Position numbers and translations under genes: made by a program
Shown here: positions 10,972-23,383 of the stretch, piece after piece
Layout: the number at the start of each line of letters is the position of its first letter
Numbering within the stretch: position 1 is the stretch's first letter
Notes under the pieces: generated by a model
Told to the model about the DNA's origin: nothing
Databases searched by the model: none
What the model saw: the letters and a program-made list of their open reading frames with translations, nothing else
DNA from: Nansenia antarctica
Lineage: Eukaryota > Chordata > Actinopteri > Argentiniformes > Microstomatidae
NCBI GenBank assembly: GCA_963989245.1
Contig: OZ022345.1
Coordinates: 50,331,402-50,395,401 of the forward strand
Length of the DNA stretch: 64,000 bases
Reading direction: 5' to 3'

Positions 10972-13900
10972 TTAGTTGTTTTTTTTAAAATAATCGGTAT
11001 CAGTGAAAAGGCTCCTTTGGGGATTATCATAGCCTGTGAAAGAAAGAAAAAAGTCATTTACACTGTTACTTCAGTCAAGCTGCATGTTACTGTAAAGAAC
11101 ACATTTTAAGTTCAGGAAATAATGAATATATATACAGTATGTTTTCTGCATTACACAGAAAGCAGTAAACCAAAGGTGAAAATGTCTAAAACGGGTCTTA
11201 AAATAGCTGGGAGGGTCTTACCTAAACTGGCAACTCTCCTGATATGGGACACAACATTTCCCAGAAGACCATGGCCCTTCTCCTTGGTAGCTGTAGAGAC
11301 ATTAAAAAACACATTACTCTCTGTCTGTTAAAAGCAGTCATAACCAGGGGTGCACATAACTTTTTGGGGCCAGTGCTCAGAGGAGCACCTAGGGATGCTG
11401 CTTGGTGCTCCCCGAGCTCGCGAGTCACGACCCGTCCCACAGGATGGATAAAAAAGGGATACATGGATAACTTATAGTAGCAAAACGACATTTATTCATA
11501 AATAAAGATGAACGAACAAATGATTGTGTGCAAAACAAAATAAACAAATGCAAAATCAAATGACTGCTCTTTAAGCATGAAAGTCTGTCAGACTCCTTTA
11601 AACACAATGAAATCAACTGACATCTCTTTAAGCACTGCTCTGTTCTGTAAACACTGAAATCAACTTTTCAACAAAAAGTTACAGCCTAAGCATTTATTTA
11701 TGCTACAAGCTTAATCATCTTCATCACTGCTCTCTTGACTGCTGTTAATACTGTCCTCAATTTCAACCATGGTAGAGGATGTTGTAGGCTATCACTTTAA
11801 ATAGCTCATTATTTTGATTGTGCAACAAAGTCTTTTTTTTTCTTTTTCTAATAGAATTCCCAACCATATTCCCTGGGTCAGGGATGTGCGATAATGAAGC
11901 TGTAAAACGAACGTCTGAACGTTTGAAAGCTTCAGAGAAAAGAAACGTGAAGTCCCTTGGTGTTGTTTTTCCTTTTAGCGACGAGTCGTTCGGGACTGAA
12001 TTTTTACGTGGCGGCGCCGCGGCGTGATAACCGTGCGATACGCGATACGCGGAATGAAAGTACGATTTACGATACTTTCCGAATGTTTTCGTGAGGGGAG
12101 TCGCCGTGGTCGTCGTCGGTCGACTGTTGTGATGGATTACTCGTCGGGGACGGCAAATAGTTACTTAGTGGGGCTTGCAGTGATGCAGCAGTCAGCAGTC
12201 AGCAGGTGGATTTTGAGGAAGTAAATTCCTCTCCCAGCGCTTCCAGCTGTTGGTGCGCAAGAGCGCGTTCATGCGGCTGATCTACCGCGCAGGATGCATT
12301 TTGGCGACGCATGCGCACTGGCGCACCAGTTATGTGCACCCCTGGTCATAACCATAATGTAACTCAACGCAGAAGAGAGAAAACAAATGGCTCAAATAAG
12401 TACTGACTCTCCAGTGTCTTGGGGATGGGCGCCATGGTTGTTGCGGGGTCCATCATTGTTGCGGGGTCCATTGGGTCCAGCAGCGCTCCAGGTCCCTGTC
12501 CTGGACCCGTGGAGGCCATTACACTGGGGTTCAGAAGTTCGGGGGACCTCCTCACTGGACATATTGTTACTAGGAAAAAACATGATAAAATGTTCGTCAA
12601 CATCACCACAGTCATTACAGTCAGCACTCGAGTTGAGGGGGGATGAGGGGGGATGGCATCCCCTCTGAAATAAAAACAGTAAAAATCATCCCCCTTCTAA
12701 AACTGCCATCCCCCCTTTCCATCCCTTATGTCATTCTATCAATGAACGTGGTATTACTGCTATTTCAACATTTAGTTTTGTGCATATTGAGTAAAATACT
12801 GTGGGCGAGGGGGCACGCGCACACATGCAATTGACATTTTTACCAACATTTTTACATTTTACCTGTGGGGATGCTAAAATTGTCCCCATATGATAAAATC
12901 CACCATCCCCCCCCTGATTTTCTTTTACAACTTGAGTACTGATTACAGTCATTACAGACTGAAAAAAAAACATGATCAAATTATCGTCATCATCACCATC
13001 ATCACCACAGTCATTATAATCATTACAGACTGACTGGGTGTAAGGAGTTACGCCACAGCAGTAATTACCTGCACTCCTAGAGTGTATGTGTCCTGGAGTG
13101 GTAGATGGAGGATCCCACAGACAGTAAGGCTTCATGAGGGGAACCATCTTAAGGGCAGCTGTCGTTGGTGGAGCCATCATTGGTGGAGGTGATGGAAAGG
13201 GCATGCTCTGTGAAAAATAATTATATAAATAAAATCTGCTCAATGAAACTAACCTGAATGAGTTGGATAAAAAGCAATGCTTGTACAGTTAGAATATGAC
13301 TGCTGTAAGATGATAGTTAAATGTGGACCTTAAGGTGTAGCTGGATCTAAATCCTGCCCCTTGTCCTCTGATGAAGCGCATGTTTTACCCCTGTGTGTAG
13401 TAATCTGGGGTCTCACCTCAAGGCAGGTTTTCGGTCGAACTCCCAGCTGTTGTGGAGGCCCAACACCCAGAGCGCCAATCTCCAGCAGATCCCACTTATA
13501 TAGGGGGTTGGTGTCAGGGAGCTGGTGACACTGGTCCCGCTGTTGGGGATTAAATGCCTTCAAGAAGGCAAACTGTGTCGGGGTCACAGTGTTTTTGGCC
13601 ACTGCCTTGTCCAGAAGGTCAACTTCCTCGAAGAGGTCACTAGGAGGCTCCACCTGAACCATCATGGGCAATGTCCTCACCATGGAGAGGGCCTTTGAAA
13701 GGAGCTCCACCTTCCAGAGGCACGTTTTAGTGTCAAGCTGTTGTGGAGGCTCAACCTCCTGACTAAGAAGCTCCACCTCATCCCTCTGTGGAGGGGTAGA
13801 TTGGGGCTCCCAACCTTCCCTCTGTGGAGGTGGTACAACCTCAGGGGCTGTCATGATGTCCTGGGGCTCTGCCTTGGCCTCATCAACAGACTGGAGGGTC

Positions 13901-16900
13901 TGGTGGAGGGTTATTTCCTCCACACCTGTAGCCACACCCACAGCACCCATCTCCAGATCCCACTTTGATGGGGGGTCGGCGTCAGGGAGGATGTCCCCCT
14001 CGTCCCTCTGTTGGGGATTAAATGTTGTATAGAAGGCAAACTGTGTCGTGCTGTCTGCCTTGGCCTGAGAGTTGACACCTGTCATGGGAGGTGTGTTTAC
14101 CACTGACAGGGCCTTTTGGAGGAGCTCCACCTCTTTCCTCTGGGGAGGGGTAACAACCTCCGGTGCTGTGTCTTCATCCCTGTGGGTAAAGAGGAGGACA
14201 CTGGGAATCTCCACCTCTGGTAGGAGCTCCACCTCATCCCTCATCATCGTCCGATGGAGGGTCATTTTCTCAAGGACACTGGGAATCTCCACCTCATCCC
14301 ACTGTGGAGGGGTACATGCCTCTTTGGCCTCATCAACAGACTGGAGGGTCTGGTGGAGGGTCATTTCCTCAATGAGGACGCTGGGCATCTTCACCTCAAC
14401 CGTCATGGGAGGTGTCCTCACCATGGAGAGGGCCTCTGGAAGGAGCTCCACCTCATCCCTCTGTGGAGGGGTACATGCCTCTTTGGCCCTGGGGCCCTCT
14501 TCTCTCTGAGGAGGTGGTTCAACCTCAGGGGCTGTCATGATGTCTTGGGGCTCTGCCTTGGGCTCATCAACAGACTGGGGGGTCTGGTGAAGGGTCATTT
14601 CCTCCATGAGGACGCTGGGCATCTCCACCTGAACCATCATGGGCAATGTCCTCACCATGGAGAGGGCCTTTGAAAGGAGCTCCACCTTCCAGAGGCACGT
14701 TTTAGTGTCAAGCTGTTGTGGAGGCTCAACCTCCTGACTATGAAGCTCCACCTCATCCCTCTGTGGAGGGGTAGATTCAGACTGGGGGGTCTGGTGAAGG
14801 GTCATTTCCTCCATGAGGACGCTGGGCATCTCCACCTGAACCATCATGGGCAATGTCCTCACCATGGAGAGGGCCTTTGAAAGGAGCTCCACCTTCCAGA
14901 GGCACGTTTTAGTGTCAAGCTGTTGTGGAGGCTCAACCTCCTGACTAAGAAGCTCCACCTCATCCCTCTGTGGAGGGGTAGATTGGGGCTCCCAACCTTC
15001 CCTCTGTGGAGGTGGTACAACCTCAGGGGCTGTCATGATGTCCTGGGGCTCTGCCTTGGCCTCATCAACAGACTGGAGGGTCTGGTGGAGGGTTATTTCC
15101 TCCACACCTGTAGCCACACCCACAGCACCCATCTCCAGATCCCACTTTGATGGGGGGTCGGCGTCAGGGAGGATGTCCCCCTCGTCCCTCTGTTGGGGAT
15201 TAAATGTTGTATAGAAGGCAAACTGTGTCGTGCTGTCTGCCTTGGCCTGAGAGTTGACACCTGTCATGGGAGGTGTGTTTACCACTGACAGGGCCTTTGG
15301 GAGGAGCTCCACCTCTTTCCTCTGGGGAGGGGTAACAACCTCCGGTGCTGTGTCTTCATCCCTGTGGGTAAAGAGGAGGACACTGGGAATCTCCACCTCT
15401 GGTAGGAGCTCCACCTCATCCCTCATCATCGTCCGATGGAGGGTCATTTTCTCAAGGACACTGGGAATCTCCACCTCATCCCACTGTGGAGGGGTACATG
15501 CCTCTTTGGCCTCATCAACAGACTGGAGGGTCTGGTGGAGGGTCATTTCCTCAATGAGGACGCTGGGCATCTTCACCTCAACCGTCATGGGAGGTGTCCT
15601 CACCATGGAGAGGGCCTCTGGAAGGAGCTCCACCTCATCCCTCTGTGGAGGGGTACATGCCTCTTTGGCCCTGGGGCCCTCTTCTCTCTGAGGAGGTGGT
15701 TCAACCTCAGGGGCTGTCATGATGTCTTGGGGCTCTGCCTTGGGCTCATCAACAGACTGGGGGGTCTGGTGAAGGGTCATTTCCTCCATGAGGACGCTGG
15801 GCATCTCCACCTGAACCATCATGGGCAATGTCCTCACCATGGAGAGGGCCTTTGAAAGGAGCTCCACCTTCCAGAGGCACGTTTTAGTGTCAAGCTGTTG
15901 TGGAGGCTCAACCTCCTGACTAAGAAGCTCCACCTCATCCCTCTGTGGAGGGGTAGATTCAGACTGGGGGGTCTGGTGAAGGGTCATTTCCTCCATGAGG
16001 ACGCTGGGCATCTCCACCTGAACCATCATGGGCAATGTCCTCACCATGGAGAGGGCCTTTGAAAGGAGCTCCACCTTCCAGAGGCACGTTTTAGTGTCAA
16101 GCTGTTGTGGAGGCTCAACCTCCTGACTAAGAAGCTCCACCTCATCCCTCTGTGGAGGGGTAGATTGGGGCTCCCAACCTTCCCTCTGTGGAGGTGGTAC
16201 AACCTCAGGGGCTGTCATGATGTCCTGGGGCTCTGCCTTGGCCTCATCAACAGACTGGAGGGTCTGGTGGAGGGTTATTTCCTCCACACCTGTAGCCACA
16301 CCCACAGCACCCATCTCCAGATCCCACTTTGATGGGGGGTCGGCGTCAGGGAGGATGTCCCCCTCGTCCCTCTGTTGGGGATTAAATGTTGTATAGAAGG
16401 CAAACTGTGTCGTGCTGTCTGCCTTGGCCTGAGAGTTGACACCTGTCATGGGAGGTGTGTTTACCACTGACAGGGCCTTTGGGAGGAGCTCCACCTCTTT
16501 CCTCTGGGGAGGGGTAACAACCTCCGGTGCTGTGTCTTCATCCCTGTGGGTAAAGAGGAGGACACTGGGAATCTCCACCTCTGGTAGGAGCTCCACCTCA
16601 TCCCTCATCATCGTCCGATGGAGGGTCATTTTCTCAAGGACACTGGGAATCTCCACCTCATCCCACTGTGGAGGGGTACATGCCTCTTTGGCCTCATCAA
16701 CAGACTGGAGGGTCTGGTGGAGGGTCATTTCCTCAATGAGGACGCTGGGCATCTTCACCTCAACCGTCATGGGAGGTGTCCTCACCATGGAGAGGGCCTC
16801 TGGAAGGAGCTCCACCTCATCCCTCTGTGGAGGGGTACATGCCTCTTTGGCCCTGGGGCCCTCTTCTCTCTGAGGAGGTGGTTCAACCTCAGGGGCTGTC

Positions 16901-19900
16901 ATGATGTCTTGGGGCTCTGCCTTGGGCTCATCAACAGACTGGGGGGTCTGGTGAAGGGTCATTTCCTCCATGAGGACGCTGGGCATCTCCACCTGAACCA
17001 TCATGGGCAATGTCCTCACCATGGAGAGGGCCTTTGAAAGGAGCTCCACCTTCCAGAGGCACGTTTTAGTGTCAAGCTGTTGTGGAGGCTCAACCTCCTG
17101 ACTAAGAAGCTCCACCTCATCCCTCTGTGGAGGGGTAGATTCAGACTGGGGGGTCTGGTGAAGGGTCATTTCCTCCATGAGGACGCTGGGCATCTCCACC
17201 TGAACCATCATGGGCAATGTCCTCACCATGGAGAGGGCCTTTGAAAGGAGCTCCACCTTCCAGAGGCACGTTTTAGTGTCAAGCTGTTGTGGAGGCTCAA
17301 CCTCCTGACTAAGAAGCTCCACCTCATCCCTCTGTGGAGGGGTAGATTGGGGCTCCCAACCTTCCCTCTGTGGAGGTGGTACAACCTCAGGGGCTGTCAT
17401 GATGTCCTGGGGCTCTGCCTTGGCCTCATCAACAGACTGGAGGGTCTGGTGGAGGGTTATTTCCTCCACACCTGTAGCCACACCCACAGCACCCATCTCC
17501 AGATCCCACTTTGATGGGGGGTCGGCGTCAGGGAGGATGTCCCCCTCGTCCCTCTGTTGGGGATTAAATGTTGTATAGAAGGCAAACTGTGTCGTGCTGT
17601 CTGCCTTGGCCTGAGAGTTGACACCTGTCATGGGAGGTGTGTTTACCACTGACAGGGCCTTTGGGAGGAGCTCCACCTCTTTCCTCTGGGGAGGGGTAAC
17701 AACCTCCGGTGCTGTGTCTTCATCCCTGTGGGTAAAGAGGAGGACACTGGGAATCTCCACCTCTGGTAGGAGCTCCACCTCATCCCTCATCATCGTCCGA
17801 TGGAGGGTCATTTTCTCAAGGACAATGGGAATCTCCACCTCATCCCACTGTGGAGGGGTACATGCCTCTTTGGCCTCATCAACAGACTGGAGGGTCTGGT
17901 GGAGGGTCATTTCCTCAATGAGGACGCTGGGCATCTTCACCTCAACCGTCATGGGAGGTGTCCTCACCATGGAGAGGGCCTCTGGAAGGAGCTCCACCTC
18001 ATCCCTCTGTGGAGGGGTACATGCCTCTTTGGCCCTGGGGCCCTCTTCTCTCTGAGGAGGTGGTTCAACCTCAGGGGCTGTCATGATGTCTTGGGGCTCT
18101 GCCTTGGGCTCATCAACAGACTGGGGGGTCTGGTGAAGGGTCATTTCCTCCATGAGGACGCTGGGCATCTCCACCTGAACCATCATGGGCAATGTCCTCA
18201 CCATGGAGAGGGCCTTTGAAAGGAGCTCCACCTTCCAGAGGCACGTTTTAGTGTCAAGCTGTTGTGGAGGCTCAACCTCCTGACTAAGAAGCTCCACCTC
18301 ATCCCTCTGTGGAGGGGTAGATTCAGACTGGGGGGTCTGGTGAAGGGTCATTTCCTCCATGAGGACGCTGGGCATCTCCACCTGAACCATCATGGGCAAT
18401 GTCCTCACCATGGAGAGGGCCTTTGAAAGGAGCTCCACCTTCCAGAGGCACGTTTTAGTGTCAAGCTGTTGTGGAGGCTCAACCTCCTGACTAAGAAGCT
18501 CCACCTCATCCCTCTGTGGAGGGGTAGATTGGGGCTCCCAACCTTCCCTCTGTGGAGGTGGTACAACCTCAGGGGCTGTCATGATGTCCTGGGGCTCTGC
18601 CTTGGCCTCATCAACAGACTGGAGGGTCTGGTGGAGGGTTATTTCCTCCACACCTGTAGCCACACCCACAGCACCCATCTCCAGATCCCACTTTGATGGG
18701 GGGTCGGCGTCAGGGAGGATGTCCCCCTCGTCCCTCTGTTGGGGATTAAATGTTGTATAGAAGGCAAACTGTGTCGTGCTGTCTGCCTTGGCCTGAGAGT
18801 TGACACCTGTCATGGGAGGTGTGTTTACCACTGACAGGGCCTTTGGGAGGAGCTCCACCTCTTTCCTCTGGGGAGGGGTAACAACCTCCGGTGCTGTGTC
18901 TTCATCCCTGTGGGTAAAGAGGAGGACACTGGGAATCTCCACCTCTGGTAGGAGCTCCACCTCATCCCTCATCATCGTCCGATGGAGGGTCATTTTCTCA
19001 AGGACACTGGGAATCTCCACCTCATCCCACTGTGGAGGGGTACATGCCTCTTTGGCCTCATCAACAGACTGGAGGGTCTGGTGGAGGGTCATTTCCTCAA
19101 TGAGGACGCTGGGCATCTTCACCTCAACCGTCATGGGAGGTGTCCTCACCATGGAGAGGGCCTCTGGAAGGAGCTCCACCTCATCCCTCTGTGGAGGGGT
19201 ACATGCCTCTTTGGCCCTGGGGCCCTCTTCTCTCTGAGGAGGTGGTTCAACCTCAGGGGCTGTCATGATGTCTTGGGGCTCTGCCTTGGGCTCATCAACA
19301 GACTGGGGGGTCTGGTGAAGGGTCATTTCCTCCATGAGGACGCTGGGCATCTTCACCTCAACCGTCATGGGAGGTGTCCTCACCATGGAGAGGGCCTCTG
19401 GAAGGAGCTCCACCTCATCCCTCTGTGGAGGGGTACATGCCTCTTTGGCCCTGGGGCCCTCTTCTCTCTGAGGAGGTGGTTCAACCTCAGGGGCTGTCAT
19501 GATGTCTTGGGGCTCTGCCTTGGGCTCATCAACAGACTGGGGGGTCTGGTGAAGGGTCATTTCCTCCATGAGGACACTGGGAATCTTCACCTCATCCGTC
19601 ATGGGAGGTGTCCTCACCATGGAGAGGGCCTCTGGAAGAAGCTCCACCTCATCCCTCTGTGGAGGGGTAGATTGGGGCTCATAACCATCCGTCTGTGGAG
19701 GGATACATGCTTCTTTGGCCCTGGGGCCCTCTTCTCTCTGAGGAGGGGGTACAACTTCAGGGGCTGTCATGATGTCCTGGGGCTCTGCCTTGGCCTCATC
19801 AACAGACTGGAGGGTCTGGTGGAGGGTCATTTCCTCCACGAGGACACTGGGGATCTTCACCTCACCTGTCATGGGAGGCGTCCTCACCATGGAGAGGGGC

Positions 19901-21921
19901 TCTGAGGAGAGCTCCACCTCATCCCTCTCTAGAGAGATTATCTGTGGGTGGTTCTCATTTGAGACAGACTTTGGTCAAAGTCAAAAATAAGAACAATTAG
20001 TCCAAAACAATGAAACATACAGTTGATATCATAGTAAGTGACACACTCATATTATGATAAAAACCTGCACACAATATTTGCATGCTGTATTGATTGAGAA
20101 TGTTTATTTTGGTCCCTTTACAATTCATAATACAGATATTAAAAATGTACACAGTCACAATGCGTAACACCAGGACCAAAAAGGTGTAGGCTGAAGCCAT
20201 GGCTTATTGCGCCTACCCTTTTTACATGTATGGGTTTTTCCCCATGAGTACATAATCAAAACATTGAAACTTTTATAAACAAAAATTCACTTACGCATCT
20301 TAACAGAAAACTCAAAAGTACCAAACAAAAAACTATATTAATGCACCTAACCTTTTTACATTAGTGGTTTTCCCCTTATGAGTGCATAATCAAGACATAG
20401 AAACATTTATAAACACATTTTTACTTAAGCATGTTTTCAAAAATACCAAACAAAACTATATTTATACCTCTGTTTTATACTTGTTAATCATCTTATTTTT
20501 TTGTAATTTCTTTAATCCTTTTAGTGTACTACACATTTTCATTTCCTTTTCAAAAGTATTCCATAAGTTAACTCCTTTAACTGTTATACATCTTTGTTTT
20601 GCATTTGTTCTAATCTTTGTTTTCATAAACATACATATTCCTCTGAGTTCGTAATTACTCTGTCTAACTTGAAACAGTCTCTGGATACAGTCTGGAAGCA
20701 TCTTATTTTTTACTTTATACATTACTTGTGCCATTTTGAAGTCCAAAATGTAGCAATACATACAAATGTCACCATTATCAATATCACCACCACGATAATT
20801 ACACTCAGAGTTATTGACATTGTTATTGACATGTCTGGCTATTAGGACATTACATTAAATTACATATCCTGTATGAGACTCATCTGACTACCTTTTGAAG
20901 GGCGTTTAGCCAGGTGAGCAGCAGACTGTCCATCGACTCTAACCCTGATGTTCCACGTTCTGAGGCTTGTCCTCCAGACTCTTGGGGCGTGACTGAAGGA
21001 CCAGTAGGCTGGCCAGACGGTACCTCATTCCCAGGGGCCACTGGGTAATAATAATGGTAATGATTGTTGATCACACCATAGTTATGGTTGATGTTCTGCA
21101 GTGCACCCCCACCAGTCTGTGGGTGAATTGGTGATTGGTTCCTCCCTGTAAAAAAAAAAAAAAAAAAGGAAACGGAGAAGAGGGTTGATACTCAGTCTTC
21201 AGATAAGGGGGTATCAATCATTATACATTATAATAACAGTTAGTTCCGACTAAGTAATTTGATTGGACAAGAGGCATTCCACGAGTGCCGATATACAGTA
21301 TAACAGTACTGGGACTTTTAACTAATCACTCCGCCGCACAGGTGTTCTACTAAATGTTATAATTAGACTACATGTTTGTGTTCAGGTTACTAGGCAACAG
21401 TGCAGTTGACGTTCAGTTGCGGAACAATTTTTTGTTGGCGGAGCCAAAATAAATGATTAAATAAACAAACAAATCATAATCTGTTGTCGCTTATTACTGT
21501 TAACTAATAAATTGCGCTCTAGAACTGTTAAAAAATAGTATAAAAGCAATATCACACTGGTGGTCGTGCTGTTATACTGAATATCAGCACTCCCTCTCGT
21601 GTGATAATGCTTAATTAAGACTCATCAGGAGTAGTGTGTGTAATGCTTACCTCCAACATCGTCTTGTCTCCTGTGGTTTTGAGCGTTACGTGCTCTGCTT
21701 TGCCCGTCAACAGGACACACCACTCCCCCACACTGCAAAAAGTAAATCTAAGTAAGATGAAATATCTTAAATCAAGGCAATATATGCTTGTTTTCTGTCC
21801 GACTGCACTAGTTTTAAATTGTCCTGTTCTGTTGGCAGGTAATTTAGCTTATTTTAAGTAATATATCCCCCATTTTATAGTCAGTGTTTGAGGTTTGATT
21901 ACTCACGGGAGTGGTATCCAT
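10972..21921 (-). CDS. Unrecognised gene with giant 394-residue tandem repeats, copy A
   Basis: I do not recognise this gene. Eight exons join in one frame: 21,921-21,907 (MDTTP), 21,732-21,651, 21,145-20,892, 19,926-13,417, 13,207-13,069, 12,569-12,408, 11,290-11,222 and 11,033-10,972. The sum is 7,293 bases, 2,430 residues, with all splice phases consistent. Exon 3 has an N/H/Y-rich segment (ALQNINHNYGVINNHYHYYY). Exon 4 has no ATG at its start and opens with RDEVEL after TCTCTAGAG, so it depends on splicing. It is rich in Pro, Glu and Val, with recurring TPPQRDEVELL, EEMTLHQTPQSVDE and PQDIMTAPEV. Its last segment (TQFAFLKAFNPQQRD..KWDL) is a diverged unit. Exons 5-8 add a Pro/Met-rich tail ending DTDYFKKNN. 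No signal peptide or membrane segment was seen, so it is probably disordered. The chain is inferred by eye; a hAT element sits in the intron between exons 6 and 7. Confidence 0.65.
11345..12344. mobile_element. Non-autonomous hAT transposon, 1,000 bp, copy A only
   Basis: The terminal inverted repeats are CAGGGGTGCACATAACT, perfect over 17 bases at both ends. An 8-bp direct duplication GTCATAAC flanks it at 11,337-11,344 and 12,345-12,352. Copy B has a single GTCATAAC at 36,757-36,764 and no insert. The TIR start and 8-bp duplication are hallmarks of hAT transposition. No transposase frame is present. Confidence 0.96.
12631..12930. other. Intronic repeat-like block rich in GGGGGATGG/CCATCCCCC
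   Basis: GGGGGGATG motifs on the left and CCATCCCCCC on the right give weak inverted ends around about 300 bases between exons 5 and 6 of the repeat gene. Similar CATCCCC blocks occur inside. It may be an old MITE, and family and borders are unclear. The block recurs at about 37,043-37,342. Confidence 0.35.
13700..19700 (-). repeat. Coding VNTR, 1,182-bp unit, copy A
   Basis: Identical landmarks recur every 1,182 bases (for example 13,741, 14,923, 16,105, 17,287 and 18,469), which is 394 codons, so the frame is kept. Units differ by only a few bases, such as a Gln for Pro change (ELLQKAL) in the last unit and a Ser-to-Ile change (EIPIVL) in one unit. Each unit is itself built of diverged sub-repeats beginning TPPQRDEVEL and EEMTLHQT. 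Additional partial sub-repeats lie at 19,340-19,700. Confidence 0.97.
20212..20761 (-). mobile_element. LINE reverse transcriptase 3' end, copy A
   Basis: The minus strand at 20,761-20,462 encodes DFKMAQVMYKVKNKMLPDCI, NYELRG, CITVKGVNLWNTFEKEMKMC and LKKLQKNKMINKYK. This is the C-terminal tail typical of fish jockey/Rex-like LINE polymerases. Beyond it, two diverged ~80-base blocks (20,212-20,290 and 20,345-20,425, both with CCTTTTTACAT and GAGTnCATAATCAA) form a direct repeat in the 3' tail. Confidence 0.7.
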
Positions 21922-22098
21922 GATAGGCCACTGGCCACCTCCTCTAAGGCAGCTGTGTCTTCTTGGTTTGTAAAGTAGGGGGCATTGAAATGATGCTCTC
22001 TCTTGTAGTAGATATGTAATGACACAGTAGTAGTATATTTTCTCTCTAACTGATCTTCGTCTGCAACAGAGTGATCTCAAAGAAGAACGACACAGCAA

Positions 22099-23383
22099 TA
22101 GGCTACAATAGAACAGAAATATGATTCTAATTCTAATGTGTCATAAAGCCAATTTCGCCAGTGGATTATGACGCGTCATTTTCTTTGACAACCAATTTCT
22201 GACATAACCACGCCCCCCGCTCGGTTCATGGGTCTACAAATCAATTTCATTTGAATAGATTCTCCCTAATTAATTACAGTTATTAACTAACATACACTCA
22301 CCTGCGCATCAGCTGGTCATTGAGCATATTTGCCTCAGTTGGTCTGAGTCTATTCTCAAAATGCGGTCGAGGACAAGAGCCTTTAGCAGACCTAGTCTAA
22401 TTGATATAGGAAAAGTGCTACACAAATAAGTTATTATTATTATTATTATTACAAGACTAAAAAATCCCTCACTCACATGCTTCATTTCCTCAGAACGTTA
22501 GTACCTATAAATGGTTTGAAGTCTGTGAATTAGCGTTATTTTTGGTGTAGGCTGATTGTGTAAGAGCGTAATAGCGGCGGTAAACATAATGAAAATTGAT
22601 GTTCACAGAAATAGTGATAGAAAATGAATTGAAACTCATAGATGCAGTCTCTCTGATCCAACGGGATGTTTTCGCCACAAGACACTCTGCTAATAATTCA
22701 AAGATGACATGAGTACACAAGTAGTGTTCTTGTCATTGTTTTGATTGACAGCACAGTGAATACGGTTTTGGAAATAAATCAATTCATCATTAGCAAGAGG
22801 TTGCATGGTTTTATTCATGGTTTTATTCATTCATGCAAATTGGAGGAAAGATAATTATCCACACTTCTGCATAAAACCACTAACAATAAAGTGGTTTATA
22901 ACTTTATGAATTCAATTTAAGAACATTACCCAAAAAGGGTAGAGGGGAGTGATGGTGTAGGAATTTAATTCCAGTGCTTGCTGTCAAATATGCAATACAT
23001 TCGTTTTTTTTCTGCTGTTCAACAACTATCTCCACTGTACTTATATTTTAGACACACTCCACATGGTGGAAATTAAAGGGAATTTCTGGACTTTCTCAAT
23101 TATTATTCAAGGATGTAAATTCAGCCATGATGTATTCCTATGGGAAACATCCACTTATTTTAAAAGGGAAGATTTAAAATGAATTAAAAGCCCATATTAT
23201 CCAGCCTGCATTGGAAAGCAAGAAACACAAATGAAGCATTAAAGGCACAACCTGGGTTTTGTTTTGTTTTTCATTTAAATGTTTAGGCAGAATATTACTT
23301 ATAAATGTCTAATGAGCGTAGTACAACTGTCTTACCTTAATAGCATCCAAAATCAAAAGTTAACTAACCCTTCCCCTGCCAAA
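22099..23383. other. Upstream region of the repeat gene; no further gene seen
   Basis: The 5' untranslated part and promoter of the repeat gene should lie at 21,922-22,250. There is a GC-box-like CCACGCCCCCCGC near 22,208 and a palindromic GACGCGTC near 22,169. Farther right the sequence is AT-rich with a short (TTA)n. No coding exon could be supported. Confidence 0.35.

Noticed and set aside
18982..19905. Long plus-strand open frame of 307 residues and the repeated 75/139/145-residue plus-strand frames in the array
   Set aside because: They are antisense shadows of the minus-strand coding repeats, recur with the same period and have no splice or start context.
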